From contig NZ_MDFM01000007.1 in the NCBI RefSeq assembly GCF_002939985.1, forward strand, positions 62,001-126,000: DNA of 64,000 bases, given 5' to 3'. Under the pieces are notes generated by a model. That model worked only from the letters and a program-made list of their open reading frames with translations, was not told the DNA's origin and did not search any database. This document shows positions 54,144 to 64,000 of this stretch, piece by piece (the stretch's first letter is position 1; each line of letters starts with the position of its first letter). Position numbers and translations under genes: made by a program. Source of the DNA: Xanthomonas hortorum pv. cynarae. Lineage in GTDB: Bacteria; Pseudomonadota; Gammaproteobacteria; Xanthomonadales; Xanthomonadaceae.

Positions 54144-55102
54144 CGACCCCGCACGGTGTTACTGCCGCCCAACCAGGCATCGCTGGCATCGTCGGTAGAC
54201 AGGCGATGCAAGCGCACACCGCGTGCGTGCAATACCGACGTCAGTTGTTCCAGCGGCGCGACGAATTCGGCCTGCCAGCGCGCGCGTCCGGCCTGCGTGG
54301 AGAGATCGATCGCAATGCGCTCGCCCCGCACATCGAAGGTGAGTGCACGTGCAGGTGGTGCCAATTCCAACGGGTCGACCAGCACGATCACCACGACCTC
54401 GTGATGCAATGCCAAGCCCGACCAGCGCGCCTCGGAGATCTTGCTGGCGCTACGTGCATCGGCCAACACGGTCAGCCGCGCACCGGGGCGCAGCAAGCGT
54501 GCAGCATGATCCAACGCAACATCCAGCCCGGCATCAGCCGACGGCGGCTGCGCGTACCAGCGCGCCAATGCGTCCAGCACCGGCAACACACCGCGCTGGC
54601 CGGAACGCGGTGCGATCGGTGCTTCACTGGCGGTGCCACGCAGTGCGGCAATGCGGTCGCCCTGCCGCTGCGCCAACCACGCCGCAACGGCCCCCGCACG
54701 CGCCGCCTGCACCGATTTGTAGCGCACCCGCGTGCCGAAGAAGAGCGATGGCGCGGTGTCAGCCACGATCAGGCTCAAGCGTTCGCGCTCGGCCTGGAAG
54801 AGTTTGGTATGCGCTCGCCCAGTGCGTGCGGTGACGCGCCAATCGATATGCCGCGCATCGTCGCCGGCCACGTACTCGCGCGATTCGGCGTATTCCATCC
54901 CACGCCCGCGCGTTGCCGCCGGCACCGGCCCCACCAAGCCATGCCGGCCACGGCCTGGCTGACCGCGATGGGTCACGGTGCCGCGCAGCGCGATCAACTC
55001 CGCAAGCGTTGGGCGCAGACCATCGCCGGCGACGGACGACGGAACAATTGCAGAGGGCGAGGACGGCATCGAAGACATCGGATTCTGGCGAGAGGGCGGC
55101 AT
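54140..55102 (-). CDS. DUF58 domain protein (Bat cluster)
   Basis: About 320 residues. The start is uncertain; ATGs at 55102, 55078 and 55069 are available and none has a strong ribosome site. The DUF58 core has GRGMEYAESREYVAGDDARH and IDWRVTARTGRAHTKLFQAE (about 68-107) followed by a VWA-like fold (RERLSLIVADTAPSLFFGTR) in which the MIDAS is lost. The GDDxRxIDW motif is the family hallmark. It is transcribed after moxR and coupled to the DUF4381 gene. Confidence 0.9.
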   Translation of the reverse strand: MPPSRQNPMSSMPSSPSAIVPSSVAGDGLRPTLAELIALRGTVTHRGQPGRGRHGLVGPVPAATRGRGMEYAESREYVAGDDARHIDWRVTARTGRAHTKLFQAERERLSLIVADTAPSLFFGTRVRYKSVQAARAGAVAAWLAQRQGDRIAALRGTASEAPIAPRSGQRGVLPVLDALARWYAQPPSADAGLDVALDHAARLLRPGARLTVLADARSASKISEARWSGLALHHEVVVIVLVDPLELAPPARALTFDVRGERIAIDLSTQAGRARWQAEFVAPLEQLTSVLHARGVRLHRLSTDDASDAWLGGSNTVRGR

Positions 55103-55124
55103 ACCTCAGCGACACGCTACCCGA

Positions 55125-56144
55125 TCAGGGCAGCGGAATCTTTTCCAGCAGGGCGGCGACCAGGCGTTCGCCATCCCAGCCTTCGGCGGTGGCCTCGTAG
55201 CTGGGCAGCACGCGGTGGCGCAGCACGTCTGGCGCAATCGCGCGGATATCGTCCGGCGTCACGTAGTCGCGCCCCGCCAGCCACGCACGCGCACGCGCGC
55301 AGCGCTCCAGCGCAATCGAACCGCGCGGGCTGGCGCCCCAGGCAATCCGCCGCGCCAATGCCGGGTCATAGCGCTGCGCATCGCGCGAAGCAAGCACGAT
55401 CTCGATCAGATAGCGCTCAAGCTGCGGCGCCAGATGCACATCCAGCACCACACGTCGCGCAGCGAAGACGTCTTCCAGCGGAATCTTGTCGGGCACCGTC
55501 TCGTGCTTTTCCAGCGTATCGCGTGCGGCTTCGCGCGCCAGGCGCAGAATCTCCGCCTCGGCATCGGCCTGCGGGTAGCCGATACGTACATGCATCAGGA
55601 AGCGATCCAGCTGCGCCTCGGGCAACGGGAACGTGCCCTCCTGCTCGATCGGATTTTGCGTCGCCATCACCAGAAACAGCTGCGGCAACGCATAGGTGTG
55701 CCGCCCGACGGTGACCTGGCGCTCGCCCATCGCCTCGAGAAGTGCCGACTGCACCTTGGCCGGCGCGCGATTGATCTCGTCGGCCAGCAAAATCGGATGG
55801 AAGATCGGCCCCGGCATGAATTCGAAACGGCTGTCCTGCGGCCGCCAGATCTCGGTACCGGTCAGATCGGAAGGCAGCAGATCCGGGGTGAACTGCACCC
55901 GCGCGAAATCCGCTTCCAGCCGCGAAGCCAGCGCCCGGATCGCGGTGGTCTTGGCCAACCCGGGCGCGCCTTCGACCAGCAAATGACCATCGGCCAGCAA
56001 GGCGATCAGCAGCCGTTCGACCAGCGCAGACTGGCCCACGATGCGCTGCGCCAGCGACTCGCGCAGCAAGGTGAATTGACGATGCAGCCGGTCCTCGGTG
56101 GGCGCGGCGGCGGCTTCTGGGGGTAGCAGCGGCGGTGCGTTCAT
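55125..56144 (-). CDS. MoxR-family AAA+ ATPase
   Basis: A 339-residue AAA+ ATPase. N-terminal helix, then IVGQSALVERLLIALLADGH, Walker A GAPGLAKTT (59-67), the sensor region VQFTPDLLPSDLTGTEIW, Walker B ILLADEINRAP and FLVMATQNPIEQEGTFPLPE (sensor 1, Arg finger near). The lid has ASPRGSIALERCARARAWLA. MoxR ATPases act as chaperones for metal insertion or complex assembly and work with VWA proteins, here BatA and BatB/C downstream. It heads the minus-strand operon. Confidence 0.94.
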   Translation of the reverse strand: MNAPPLLPPEAAAAPTEDRLHRQFTLLRESLAQRIVGQSALVERLLIALLADGHLLVEGAPGLAKTTAIRALASRLEADFARVQFTPDLLPSDLTGTEIWRPQDSRFEFMPGPIFHPILLADEINRAPAKVQSALLEAMGERQVTVGRHTYALPQLFLVMATQNPIEQEGTFPLPEAQLDRFLMHVRIGYPQADAEAEILRLAREAARDTLEKHETVPDKIPLEDVFAARRVVLDVHLAPQLERYLIEIVLASRDAQRYDPALARRIAWGASPRGSIALERCARARAWLAGRDYVTPDDIRAIAPDVLRHRVLPSYEATAEGWDGERLVAALLEKIPLP

Positions 56145-56434
56145 AGGCTCAGTGTGACCGATTCGAGCGCGATTGGTTCACTGAGCAGCATCAGGATGTT
56201 CAGCGAGTACCCCAAGCATGACGCGCGTCACCGGCATCGCTATCTGGCCGGAAGAGCAAACTGACCGAATCGAACGCTTGGACAGCGTACGCATTCTCAG
56301 GCTCGACCAATCTTTGACGTCATAAAAGCTCAAAGACTGACCTTAGCCGGAGCACAGCAAATCGTGTAACTGTTGGCGGTGCAATTCATCACAAAAAAGG
56401 CCGCTCTCGCGGCCTTTTCTGAGTCAATCCTATC
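56145..56434. other. moxR promoter region and pilQ terminator
   Basis: 290 bp: the terminator at 56393-56418, AT-rich bits around 56300-56390 and no gene. A -35/-10 pair for moxR was not confidently found. Confidence 0.4.
56393..56418 (-). terminator. Terminator of pilMNOPQ
   Basis: AAAAAAGGCCGC (56393-56404) pairs with GCGGCCTTTT (56409-56418) around TCTC. The A-run gives a U-run on the minus strand, 17 bp past the pilQ stop. Confidence 0.9.
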
Positions 56435-58345
56435 TCACGGAGTAGCGCTAGCTACACGCAGCACCTTGGGGGTCACGAAGACCAGCAACTCGGCCTTCTC
56501 CTTGCTCCGCCCACGCTTTTTAAACAGGTTACCGAGGAACGGGATGTCGCCCAGGAAAGGAACCTTGGAGACGCTCTCGCGGTCCGTAAATTCGTAAACG
56601 CCACCAATCACCACCGTCTCGCCATCTCCAACAAGAACGGCAGTATTGACTTCCCTTCGATTGATTTCAGGAACGGTGCCGTAACCATCTAGCACAATAA
56701 ATCTAGCAACCTCATCCTTCTTTACATTCATATTCAAGAAAACGCGATTGTCGTTGGTAATCGTAGGCGTAACCTTGAGTTCAAGTAACACCTCCTTGAA
56801 TTGAACGTTTGCCTGTGACTGGCCACCTCCGCTTGCTGCCGTAATGGTCACATAGCCAATTTCTCTACCCTGCTTGATAACGCCTTCACGCTGATTCGCA
56901 GTTACGATCCGCGGGTTGGAAACAACCTCACCGCGCCCCTCCTCCTGCATTGCCGACAATTCCATGTCGAGAGCAAAATTCCGCCCCAACAAGGTATAAG
57001 CAATTGAACCTGCAGTGCTGGTCGTGAATGTCCCAGCAGGAAGATTAAAATTCAGTCCCGCAGGTACATTGTGTAACCCGTCGTTGATGATAGATACATT
57101 ATTCGCCGTGCTACCGCTGATAACGCCAGTGTTGTCGCCATACTGACGACGGCCCGCAATACCAAACCGCGCGCCCAGATCTCGCGCGAACGTATCGGTC
57201 GCGATCACGATGCGGCTTTCGATCAACACCTGATCCACCGGACGATCGATATGCGAGATCAGCTCGCGCATCTGCGCGACCTTTTTCGGGATGTCGCTGA
57301 TCATCAACGTATTGGTGCGCTCATCGGCAACCAACCGACCACGAGGAGATAGAAAACCATTGTCCTGCTGACCTGCACCGCCGCCGCCCTGGCCACCGCC
57401 CTGACCGCCACCGCCGCCGCCACCAATCCCCTTCGCCTCGGTCAGCGCTTTGAAGATCACAGCTGCATTGTGGTAATTGATCTGCACGTAATCGGTAATC
57501 AGATCCTCGCGATTCTCGATCGCGATACGGGCGTCTTCTTTATCCTGCTCGAACTTGGCCAGCTCCGGCTGCGGGGCGACCCACACCACGCCGCCGTCGC
57601 GGCGCTTGTCCAGGCCCTTGGCGCGCAGCACGATGTCCAGCGCCTGGTCCCACGGCACGTTCATCAGGCGCAGCGTGACATTGCCCTGCACGGTGTCGGA
57701 GGCGACGATGTTGAGGTTGGATTCCTCGGCAATCAGCTGCAGCACGGTGCGCACCGGCACGTCCTGGAAGTTAAACGTCACCGGGCGGCCGCTGTAGCCG
57801 CGCGCAGCGATCTGCGCTGCTGCCTGGGTGACCGCTGCAGGGCTCACGCCACCAACCGCAGGCTGGCCTTTGCGCGGGGTGATCTCGACCACGTATTCGT
57901 TGCCGGTCTGATAGGCCAGCGAATCGAACGCACCCTTGGTCGACAGCACCAGCTGCGAACCGGAACCGGACGGCTTCACTTCAACCCGCTGCACCGGCGT
58001 TGCGAAGTCGGTGACGTTGAGCGGGCGCTGCAGTTCGGCAGGCAGCCGGGCGTTGCTGATGTCGACCAGCACGCTGTCGCCCTGCGTGCGCAGATCCGGG
58101 CTGGCGCCCTGCCCGTCGAACTGCAGGATCAGACGGCCAGAACCATCCTCGCCACGTTTGAAATCGATCTTGGACACCGCCAGGCTCGCCGGAGCGACCT
58201 TGGCCGGATCCTGCGCAGGCTGCTTCAGCGCCGCCGCTGCGAACGCGCTGCCGCTCGCCACTGCCAGCGCGAACCCCAACGCGCAGGCCTGGAACATCGC
58301 GTGGCGTCGAACCGGACGCAGCCGCCGGGCATTGGAAAACGTCAT
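56435..58345 (-). CDS. pilQ: Type IV pilus secretin PilQ
   Basis: A 636-residue outer-membrane secretin through which the type IV pilus exits. The ATG at 58345 has GGGGAT nine bases upstream; the signal peptide ends SGSAFA. N-terminal AMIN domain (about 50-150, SRLILQFDGQGASPDLRTQG-like), N0/STN (VPVRTVLQLIAEESNLNIV) and N1 (AVIFKALTEAKGIGGGGGGG, a glycine-rich linker). The C-terminal secretin has VLIESRIVIATDTFARDLGA, VSNPRIVTANQREGVIKQGR, VTPTITNDNRVFLNMNVKKD and VVIGGVYEFTDRESVSKVPF. The second half differs in base composition: at 56701-56760 only 22 of 60 bases are G/C, against 43 of 60 at 57601-57660. Confidence 0.95.
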   Translation of the reverse strand: MTFSNARRLRPVRRHAMFQACALGFALAVASGSAFAAAALKQPAQDPAKVAPASLAVSKIDFKRGEDGSGRLILQFDGQGASPDLRTQGDSVLVDISNARLPAELQRPLNVTDFATPVQRVEVKPSGSGSQLVLSTKGAFDSLAYQTGNEYVVEITPRKGQPAVGGVSPAAVTQAAAQIAARGYSGRPVTFNFQDVPVRTVLQLIAEESNLNIVASDTVQGNVTLRLMNVPWDQALDIVLRAKGLDKRRDGGVVWVAPQPELAKFEQDKEDARIAIENREDLITDYVQINYHNAAVIFKALTEAKGIGGGGGGGQGGGQGGGGAGQQDNGFLSPRGRLVADERTNTLMISDIPKKVAQMRELISHIDRPVDQVLIESRIVIATDTFARDLGARFGIAGRRQYGDNTGVISGSTANNVSIINDGLHNVPAGLNFNLPAGTFTTSTAGSIAYTLLGRNFALDMELSAMQEEGRGEVVSNPRIVTANQREGVIKQGREIGYVTITAASGGGQSQANVQFKEVLLELKVTPTITNDNRVFLNMNVKKDEVARFIVLDGYGTVPEINRREVNTAVLVGDGETVVIGGVYEFTDRESVSKVPFLGDIPFLGNLFKKRGRSKEKAELLVFVTPKVLRVASATP

Positions 58346-58364
58346 CGTGCTATCCCCTATCACT

Positions 58365-58898
58365 TTATTGATCATCCAATGCGAGTGCGGCCGGCCGTTC
58401 AAGCCATCCACCCGCACCGTCCGGCACAAGTTCAATCAGCTCGATGCGGTCTTCGTAGACCCCGGTCACCCGGCCATCGCTCTGTCCCAGATACACACCC
58501 GGCCGCACCCGGTAAGTCACCTTGTCAGGCGCCATCACCAGCGCGATCAAGCCCGACCCACCGCCAATGGTCCCCACCATGTCGAGGGCGTCGAGCGGAT
58601 AGGCTTCCAACGGTTCCTTGCGCCGGTTCGGATCCGGACGCGTACCGTTGCTGCCTTCCGCAGTGACCCAGGCATCGCTGAACGGGTCGCGCATCACCTG
58701 CGCGGCATATTCGAATGTCTCGAACTGCTGCATCACCGGCAATGGCTCCAACGGCGGCGCCGGACGTGCGCGCACCTCGGCGACCCAGGCTTCCAGATTC
58801 GGTGCATCGCCCGGTGTGCTGGTCACACCGCGCGTGCACGCCGGCAATACAGCAATTAACGCCACGCAGGACAGGATCTTGAGCAGTTTCATGGTCAT
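58365..58898 (-). CDS. pilP: Type IV pilus lipoprotein PilP
   Basis: A 177-residue inner-membrane lipoprotein: MTMKLLKILSCVALIAVLPA with lipobox LPAC (Cys near residue 21), an unstructured Pro-rich stretch, then the PilP/HR domain (DPFSDAWVTAEGSNGTRPDP, LEAYPLDALDMVGTIGG, KVTYRVRPGVYLGQSDGRVT). It connects PilN/PilO to PilQ. The ATG at 58898 overlaps pilO's stop (ATGA); 58892 is an alternative. Confidence 0.93.
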   Translation of the reverse strand: MTMKLLKILSCVALIAVLPACTRGVTSTPGDAPNLEAWVAEVRARPAPPLEPLPVMQQFETFEYAAQVMRDPFSDAWVTAEGSNGTRPDPNRRKEPLEAYPLDALDMVGTIGGGSGLIALVMAPDKVTYRVRPGVYLGQSDGRVTGVYEDRIELIELVPDGAGGWLERPAALALDDQ

Positions 58899-59560
58899 TG
58901 GCCGCCCTTCTTCGCAGCGTCGGCCGCAGCCTTTTCCTGCTCGGCCATTTCCTCATCGTCCAGATAACGATAGGTCTTGACCGTGCCGGAAAGTTCCAGC
59001 GCCCCGCGCGGGGTGATACCGGCCTTGGGGTCCTTCGGCTTGAGGTTGATGTCGTGCATGGTCAGGATCACCACGCGCGGCAGCGAGGCGACACCGCTGA
59101 CGAAGGCACCGAACTGGTGGTAACTGCCCACCATGCGCAGCGCGATCGGCTTTTCGGCATAGAACTCCTTCGGCGATTCCGGACCCGGCTGGAACAGCTC
59201 GTTGGACAGGCCGCTGGACAACGCGGTCTGCGAGATGTCGATGATCAGGTCCGGCATCTCGGTCTTGCTGGGCAGCTGACGCAGCATCTGCTGCAGCACC
59301 TGTTCCATCTGCGCGAGCTGCTGCTTGAGCGGCTCCAGATTCACCGCGCGACCCTGCTGGGTCTCGAACTCGGTGCGCAGCTGCGTTTCGGTGCCTTCCA
59401 GACCTTCGAGTTCATCGCGCTTGCCGCTGATCAACAGGAACCAGGCCAGCACCAGGATGAACAGACCGACCACCACGCAGAACACGATGCGTGCCTGCTG
59501 CGGCCAACCGCCGATGTTGTTGAAGTCCAGATCGCTGAGCTTGAAGGATTTCTTACTCAT
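58895..59560 (-). CDS. pilO: Type IV pilus assembly protein PilO
   Basis: A 221-residue bitopic protein: short cytoplasmic N-terminus (MSKKSFKLSDLDFNNIGGWP), one helix (IVFCVVVGLFILVLAWFLLI), a coiled coil (LEGTETQLRTEFETQQGRAV, about 57-110) and a ferredoxin-like domain ending TVKTYRYLDDEEMAEQEKAA. It forms heterodimers with PilN. Overlaps pilN and pilP by four bases. Confidence 0.94.
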   Translation of the reverse strand: MSKKSFKLSDLDFNNIGGWPQQARIVFCVVVGLFILVLAWFLLISGKRDELEGLEGTETQLRTEFETQQGRAVNLEPLKQQLAQMEQVLQQMLRQLPSKTEMPDLIIDISQTALSSGLSNELFQPGPESPKEFYAEKPIALRMVGSYHQFGAFVSGVASLPRVVILTMHDINLKPKDPKAGITPRGALELSGTVKTYRYLDDEEMAEQEKAAADAAKKGGQ

Positions 59561-60323
59561 GACGCTGCCCCCTGCTGCGGCAGATTGGCGGGCGCTGGCG
59601 CTGGCTGCGGTGCTGCCGCAGGTGCGCTCGGCGGCGTTGCAGGCGCAGGCGCCGCTGCAGGAGCAGCAGGCGTGGTACCAGTAGGCGTTGCACCCGGCGC
59701 AGCCGGATCCACCACCGCGGGCGCGGTGCCGTTCTTGTCGGCCTCGTTCGGATTGGCCAACTTGACCTTGAGCGTGAACACGTACGGCAGCGCCTTGGTT
59801 TCCATCGACGATCCCGCAGGTTGCCCGGCCTTGTCCTGGCTCTTGGCCTCGATGATCGACAGATCAGGATTGGTCATCCAGCCCGAGCCTTCCAGGTTGC
59901 GCATGTAGGCACTGACGCGCGCATTGGATTGCGAGCGGCCTTCCAGGGTCAGGATGTCTCCGTCCTGCTTGATGTTGGTCAGCGCCACGCCATCGGGAAT
60001 GGTGCGCACCAGCGAATCGAACAGATGCACCATCTGCGAGCGATTGGCCTGCAGTTCCTCGATGACCTTCTTGCGCGCAAGCAGGCGGTCCTTCTTCTTG
60101 TCGAGTTCCTTGATCTCTTCGTTCTGCGCCTTAACCTTGTCGATCTCGGTGGTCAGGAACGCATTGCGTTCGGTCTGGCCACTGATCTGCGCGTCGTAAT
60201 AGAACCAGATCAGTCCGGACAGCAGCACGCCAGCAAGCGCTGCGAAGCCGAGCATCGAATAGAACTCACGCTCACGCGCCTTCCGGCGCTCGGCGCGCCA
60301 GGGCAATAGATTGATTCTTGCCA

Positions 60324-60324
<1 letters not shown>
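59557..60324 (-). CDS. pilN: Type IV pilus assembly protein PilN
   Basis: A 255-residue bitopic protein that starts MARINLLPWRAERRKARE; INLLPWR is the motif bound by PilM. One helix (MLGFAALAGVLLSGLIWFYY) and a coiled coil (TEIDKVKAQNEEIKELDKKK, about 58-90) follow, then the ferredoxin-like domain (NIKQDGDILTLEGRSQSNAR). The C-terminal 60 residues are a long Ala/Pro-rich tail that is longer than in many PilN proteins. Overlaps pilM by one base (TGATG). Confidence 0.94.
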
Positions 60325-61459
<1,135 letters not shown>

Positions 61460-61597
61460 GCCCTTCACGCGCAAAGCAATCGCCCCACGACGTGATCCCC
61501 AGCGCTATCTTCTGCGATCCCCAGAGTTCGGCCCCAGCCAAACCCGGCGTCATCTATACTCTGTGACCAAGAAATCTGCAATCGGAATCTCTCTTAC

Positions 61598-64000
61598 ATG
61601 CCCCGTATTCGCCGTTGGTTGGGCTGGATCCTGGCCACGCTCGTCGTGCTCGCACTGCTTGGCGCTATTGCTGCCGGCGGCCTGTATTACGCCATTTCCT
61701 CGAAGTTGCCGGACGTGCAGTCGCTCAAGCAGGTCGAGCTGCAGGAGCCGATGTACGTCTATGCCAGCGACGGCCGCCTGATGGCAGTGTATGGCGAGAC
61801 CCGGCGCTACCCGATCCAGATGAAGGACGTGCCGCTGCGCCTCAAGCAGGCCTTTCTGGCGACCGAGGATGCGCGCTTCTATCAACATGGCGGTGTGGAC
61901 TACAAGGGCATCGGCCGTGCGGTCTGGCTGCTGGCCACTACCGACGCCAAGCGCGTGCCGGGTGGGTCGACGATCACCCAGCAGGTGGCGCGCCAGTTCT
62001 TCCTCAGTTCCGAGTACAGCTACACCCGCAAGCTCGCCGAGATCCTGTTGGCGCGCAAGATCGAGAGTGAACTGAGCAAGGACGAAATCTTCGAGCTGTA
62101 TCTCAACAAGAGCTTCTTCGGCAACCGCGCCTACGGCGTGGGTGCCGCGGCCGAGTACTACTACGGCAAGAAGATGAGCGAGTTGAGCCTGGACGAGATG
62201 GCTTCGCTGGCCGGTATCCCCAAGTTCCCGTCCAGCGGCAACCCGATCAGCAACCCGGAGCGTGCGCAGGAACGGCGCGATTACTATGTGTTGCAACGCA
62301 TGGCCGAGCTGGGCTTTGTCACCCAGGCCGAAGCCGATGCCGCCAAGGCGGTGCCGATGCACGCGAAGCCTCACGAGCCGCCGGTCGAGGTCTATGCCCC
62401 TTATGTGGCCGAGTTGGTGCGCCAGGAAATGATCGCCAAGTACGGCGGCGATGTGCTCAACAAGGGTTACCACGTCACCACCACCATCGACGCGACGCTG
62501 CAGACCGGCGCCGATGCGGCGATCGCAGAAGGCCTGCGCCTGTACGACCACCGGCATGGCTGGCACGGCGTGGAGCAGCATTTCGATGTGGCCGCCGATG
62601 CCGATGCCGATGCGCCGGCGCTGGCCAAACATCTGTCGGGCGTGTTCACCCAGGGCGGCCTGCGCGCAGTGATCGTGGCGCGCACCAACGCCGACGGCGG
62701 CGTGACCGTGGTACAGAGCGACAAGACTGAGTTGACCCTACCGGCCAGCGCCAGCCGCTGGACCAACAAGACGCCGGCCAAGCTGCTGACGCGCGGCGAC
62801 CTGACCCGCATCCGCGCCGGCGAAAAAGACGGCGAGTGGATCATCGATCAGTTGCCGCGCGGCCAGGCCGCGCTGGTATCGCTGGACGCCAACAGCGGCG
62901 CCCTGCGCGCACTGGTCGGCGGCTTCAGCTTTGCCGGCAACAAGTTCAATCGCGCCACCCAGGCGCGCCGCCAGCCGGGCTCGAGCTTCAAGCCGTTCGT
63001 ATATGCAGCCGCGTTCGAGAAGGGCTTCAATCCGGCCTCGATCGTGCTCGATGCGCCGGTGGTGTTCCGCGACCGCCGCGGCAAGACCTGGTCGCCGCAG
63101 AACGACGGCGGCGGTTTCCGCGGCCCGATGCGCCTGCGCGAGGCATTGGTACAATCGCGCAATCTGGTGTCGGTGCGGCTGTTGGACGCAATCAGCGTCG
63201 ATTTCGCACGCAAGTACATCAGCCAGTTCGGCTTCCAGGAAGCGGAGCTGCCGCCCAACCTGTCGATGTCGCTGGGCACCGCGTCGCTGACGCCGCTCTC
63301 GGTCGCGCGTGGCTATGCGGTGTTCGCCAACGGCGGCTCACGGGTGGAGACCTGGATCGTGGACGAGGTCAAGGACCGCGACGGCAACGTCATCTTCAAG
63401 GAAGTGCCGGCCGTGGCCTGCCGCACCTGCGCGACGCAGGGCGGCACCGCCGCACCGGTCAGCCAGGTGGTGGACGGCTTCAACTTCGGCGCGCCTGCGT
63501 TGCCCAAGTCGATCGAACCGGCGACCGCAGCGCCGGCCACACCAGCGGAGACCACCCCGGCAGCCGTTGCCGAAACCAAGATCGCGCCGCGTGCCATCGA
63601 CGAGCGCACCGCGTACCAATTGGTGTCGATGATGCGCGACGTGGTCCAGCGCGGCACCGGCACCGCGGCAAAGGTGCTGGGGCGTGAGGACGTGGGCGGC
63701 AAGACCGGCTCGACCAACGACCATCGCGATGCCTGGTTCTCCGGGTTCGGCGGCCCTTACGCCACTACGGTGTGGGTGGGTCGCGACGATTTCCGCTCGC
63801 TCGGCTATCGCGAGTACGGCGGCAAGGCCGCACTGCCGATCTGGATCGACTACATGCGTGTCGCCTTGAAGGACAAGCCGATCGCCGCCAACGACCCGCC
63901 CGACGGCATGACCCAGGCCACCATCAATGGTGCGGTGGAATGGGTGAAGAACGAAGATCTGGATCGTCTGCAGGATTACGACTACGGCCTGCAGGAACAG
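61598..64000 (+). CDS. mrcA: Class A penicillin-binding protein 1A (5' part)
   Basis: The first 801 residues of a bifunctional peptidoglycan synthase; the gene continues past the window. A transmembrane helix ([20 protein letters not shown], about 7-26) precedes the GT51 glycosyltransferase domain: catalytic Glu90 in [14 protein letters not shown], then [16 protein letters not shown] (122-137) and [20 protein letters not shown]. An OB-like insert (about 310-420) is of the PBP1A type. The transpeptidase has S-x-x-K at SSFK (Ser462, Lys465), S-x-N at SRN and K-T-G at 702. It is divergent from pilM, as in other gammaproteobacteria. A possible -10 (TATACT) is at 61555-61560, without a good -35. 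Confidence 0.95.
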   Translation, partial: MPRIRRWLGWILATLVVLALLGAIAAGGLYYAISSKLPDVQSLKQVELQEPMYVYASDGRLMAVYGETRRYPIQMKDVPLRLKQAFLATEDARFYQHGGVDYKGIGRAVWLLATTDAKRVPGGSTITQQVARQFFLSSEYSYTRKLAEILLARKIESELSKDEIFELYLNKSFFGNRAYGVGAAAEYYYGKKMSELSLDEMASLAGIPKFPSSGNPISNPERAQERRDYYVLQRMAELGFVTQAEADAAKAVPMHAKPHEPPVEVYAPYVAELVRQEMIAKYGGDVLNKGYHVTTTIDATLQTGADAAIAEGLRLYDHRHGWHGVEQHFDVAADADADAPALAKHLSGVFTQGGLRAVIVARTNADGGVTVVQSDKTELTLPASASRWTNKTPAKLLTRGDLTRIRAGEKDGEWIIDQLPRGQAALVSLDANSGALRALVGGFSFAGNKFNRATQARRQPGSSFKPFVYAAAFEKGFNPASIVLDAPVVFRDRRGKTWSPQNDGGGFRGPMRLREALVQSRNLVSVRLLDAISVDFARKYISQFGFQEAELPPNLSMSLGTASLTPLSVARGYAVFANGGSRVETWIVDEVKDRDGNVIFKEVPAVACRTCATQGGTAAPVSQVVDGFNFGAPALPKSIEPATAAPATPAETTPAAVAETKIAPRAIDERTAYQLVSMMRDVVQRGTGTAAKVLGREDVGGKTGSTNDHRDAWFSGFGGPYATTVWVGRDDFRSLGYREYGGKAALPIWIDYMRVALKDKPIAANDPPDGMTQATINGAVEWVKNEDLDRLQDYDYGLQEQ

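Overview
The window is a piece of a high-GC gammaproteobacterial chromosome that looks like Xanthomonas. The indicators are the gene order (cysB/cysG/cysK, the fda-pyk-pgk-gapA glycolytic group, tkt, a Bat/MoxR cluster and pilMNOPQ divergent from a class A PBP), the number of TonB-dependent receptors, and Xanthomonas-like palindromic intergenic repeats. The species cannot be fixed from the sequence. No tRNA, rRNA, complete insertion sequence, CRISPR array or prophage was seen.

Layout. 1-3073 (minus): a metal-uptake-type operon of a DUF2946 protein, a TonB-dependent receptor broken by an in-frame stop, and a PepSY-TM protein cut by the window edge. 3404-6197: a GAF histidine kinase, a small conserved protein and a gene-poor stretch full of palindromic repeats. 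6198-11032: sulfur assimilation (CysB, a short CysG, a cysteine synthase), a membrane methyltransferase and a macrodomain protein. 11279-22472 (minus): lower glycolysis (fda, pyk, pgk, gapA) interleaved with a HAD phosphatase, a DUF2339/DUF3999 membrane pair and a BamE/OmlA-like protein. 23052-29117 (plus): a SnoaL-like secreted protein, two tandem OmpW porins, S1/P1 nuclease, a persulfide-dioxygenase-like metallohydrolase and modABC. 29171-31496 (minus): BlaI repressor, M56 peptidase with a TonB C-terminal domain, and a lipoprotein gene whose frame is broken by three copies of a 23-bp repeat. 31651-41744: acetyl-CoA hydrolase/transferase, secreted phospholipase C-like protein, an outer-membrane receptor, L,D-transpeptidase plus M23 peptidase, SDR and LysR regulator. 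42044-44611: siderophore receptor with a Fur box and a hydrolase remnant. 44718-48255: transketolase and a dicarboxylate/amino-acid symporter. 49074-56144 (minus): moxR-DUF58-DUF4381-batA-batB/C-batD. 56435-61382 (minus): pilMNOPQ, the type IV pilus alignment complex and secretin. 61598-64000 (plus): penicillin-binding protein 1A, running off the window.

How the genes work together. Most of the window is core metabolism and cell envelope biology. Tightly overlapping starts and stops (ATGA or TGATG) show translational coupling in modBC, pgk/HAD, DUF2339/DUF3999, M56/lipoprotein, the Bat operon and pilMNOP. The most interesting places are the possibly phase-variable lipoprotein in the BlaI/M56-TonB operon, the palindromic repeat family whose outer arms vary between copies yet stay paired, the low-GC block inside pilQ, the nonsense-interrupted receptor, and the perfect dyad over the -35 region of fda.
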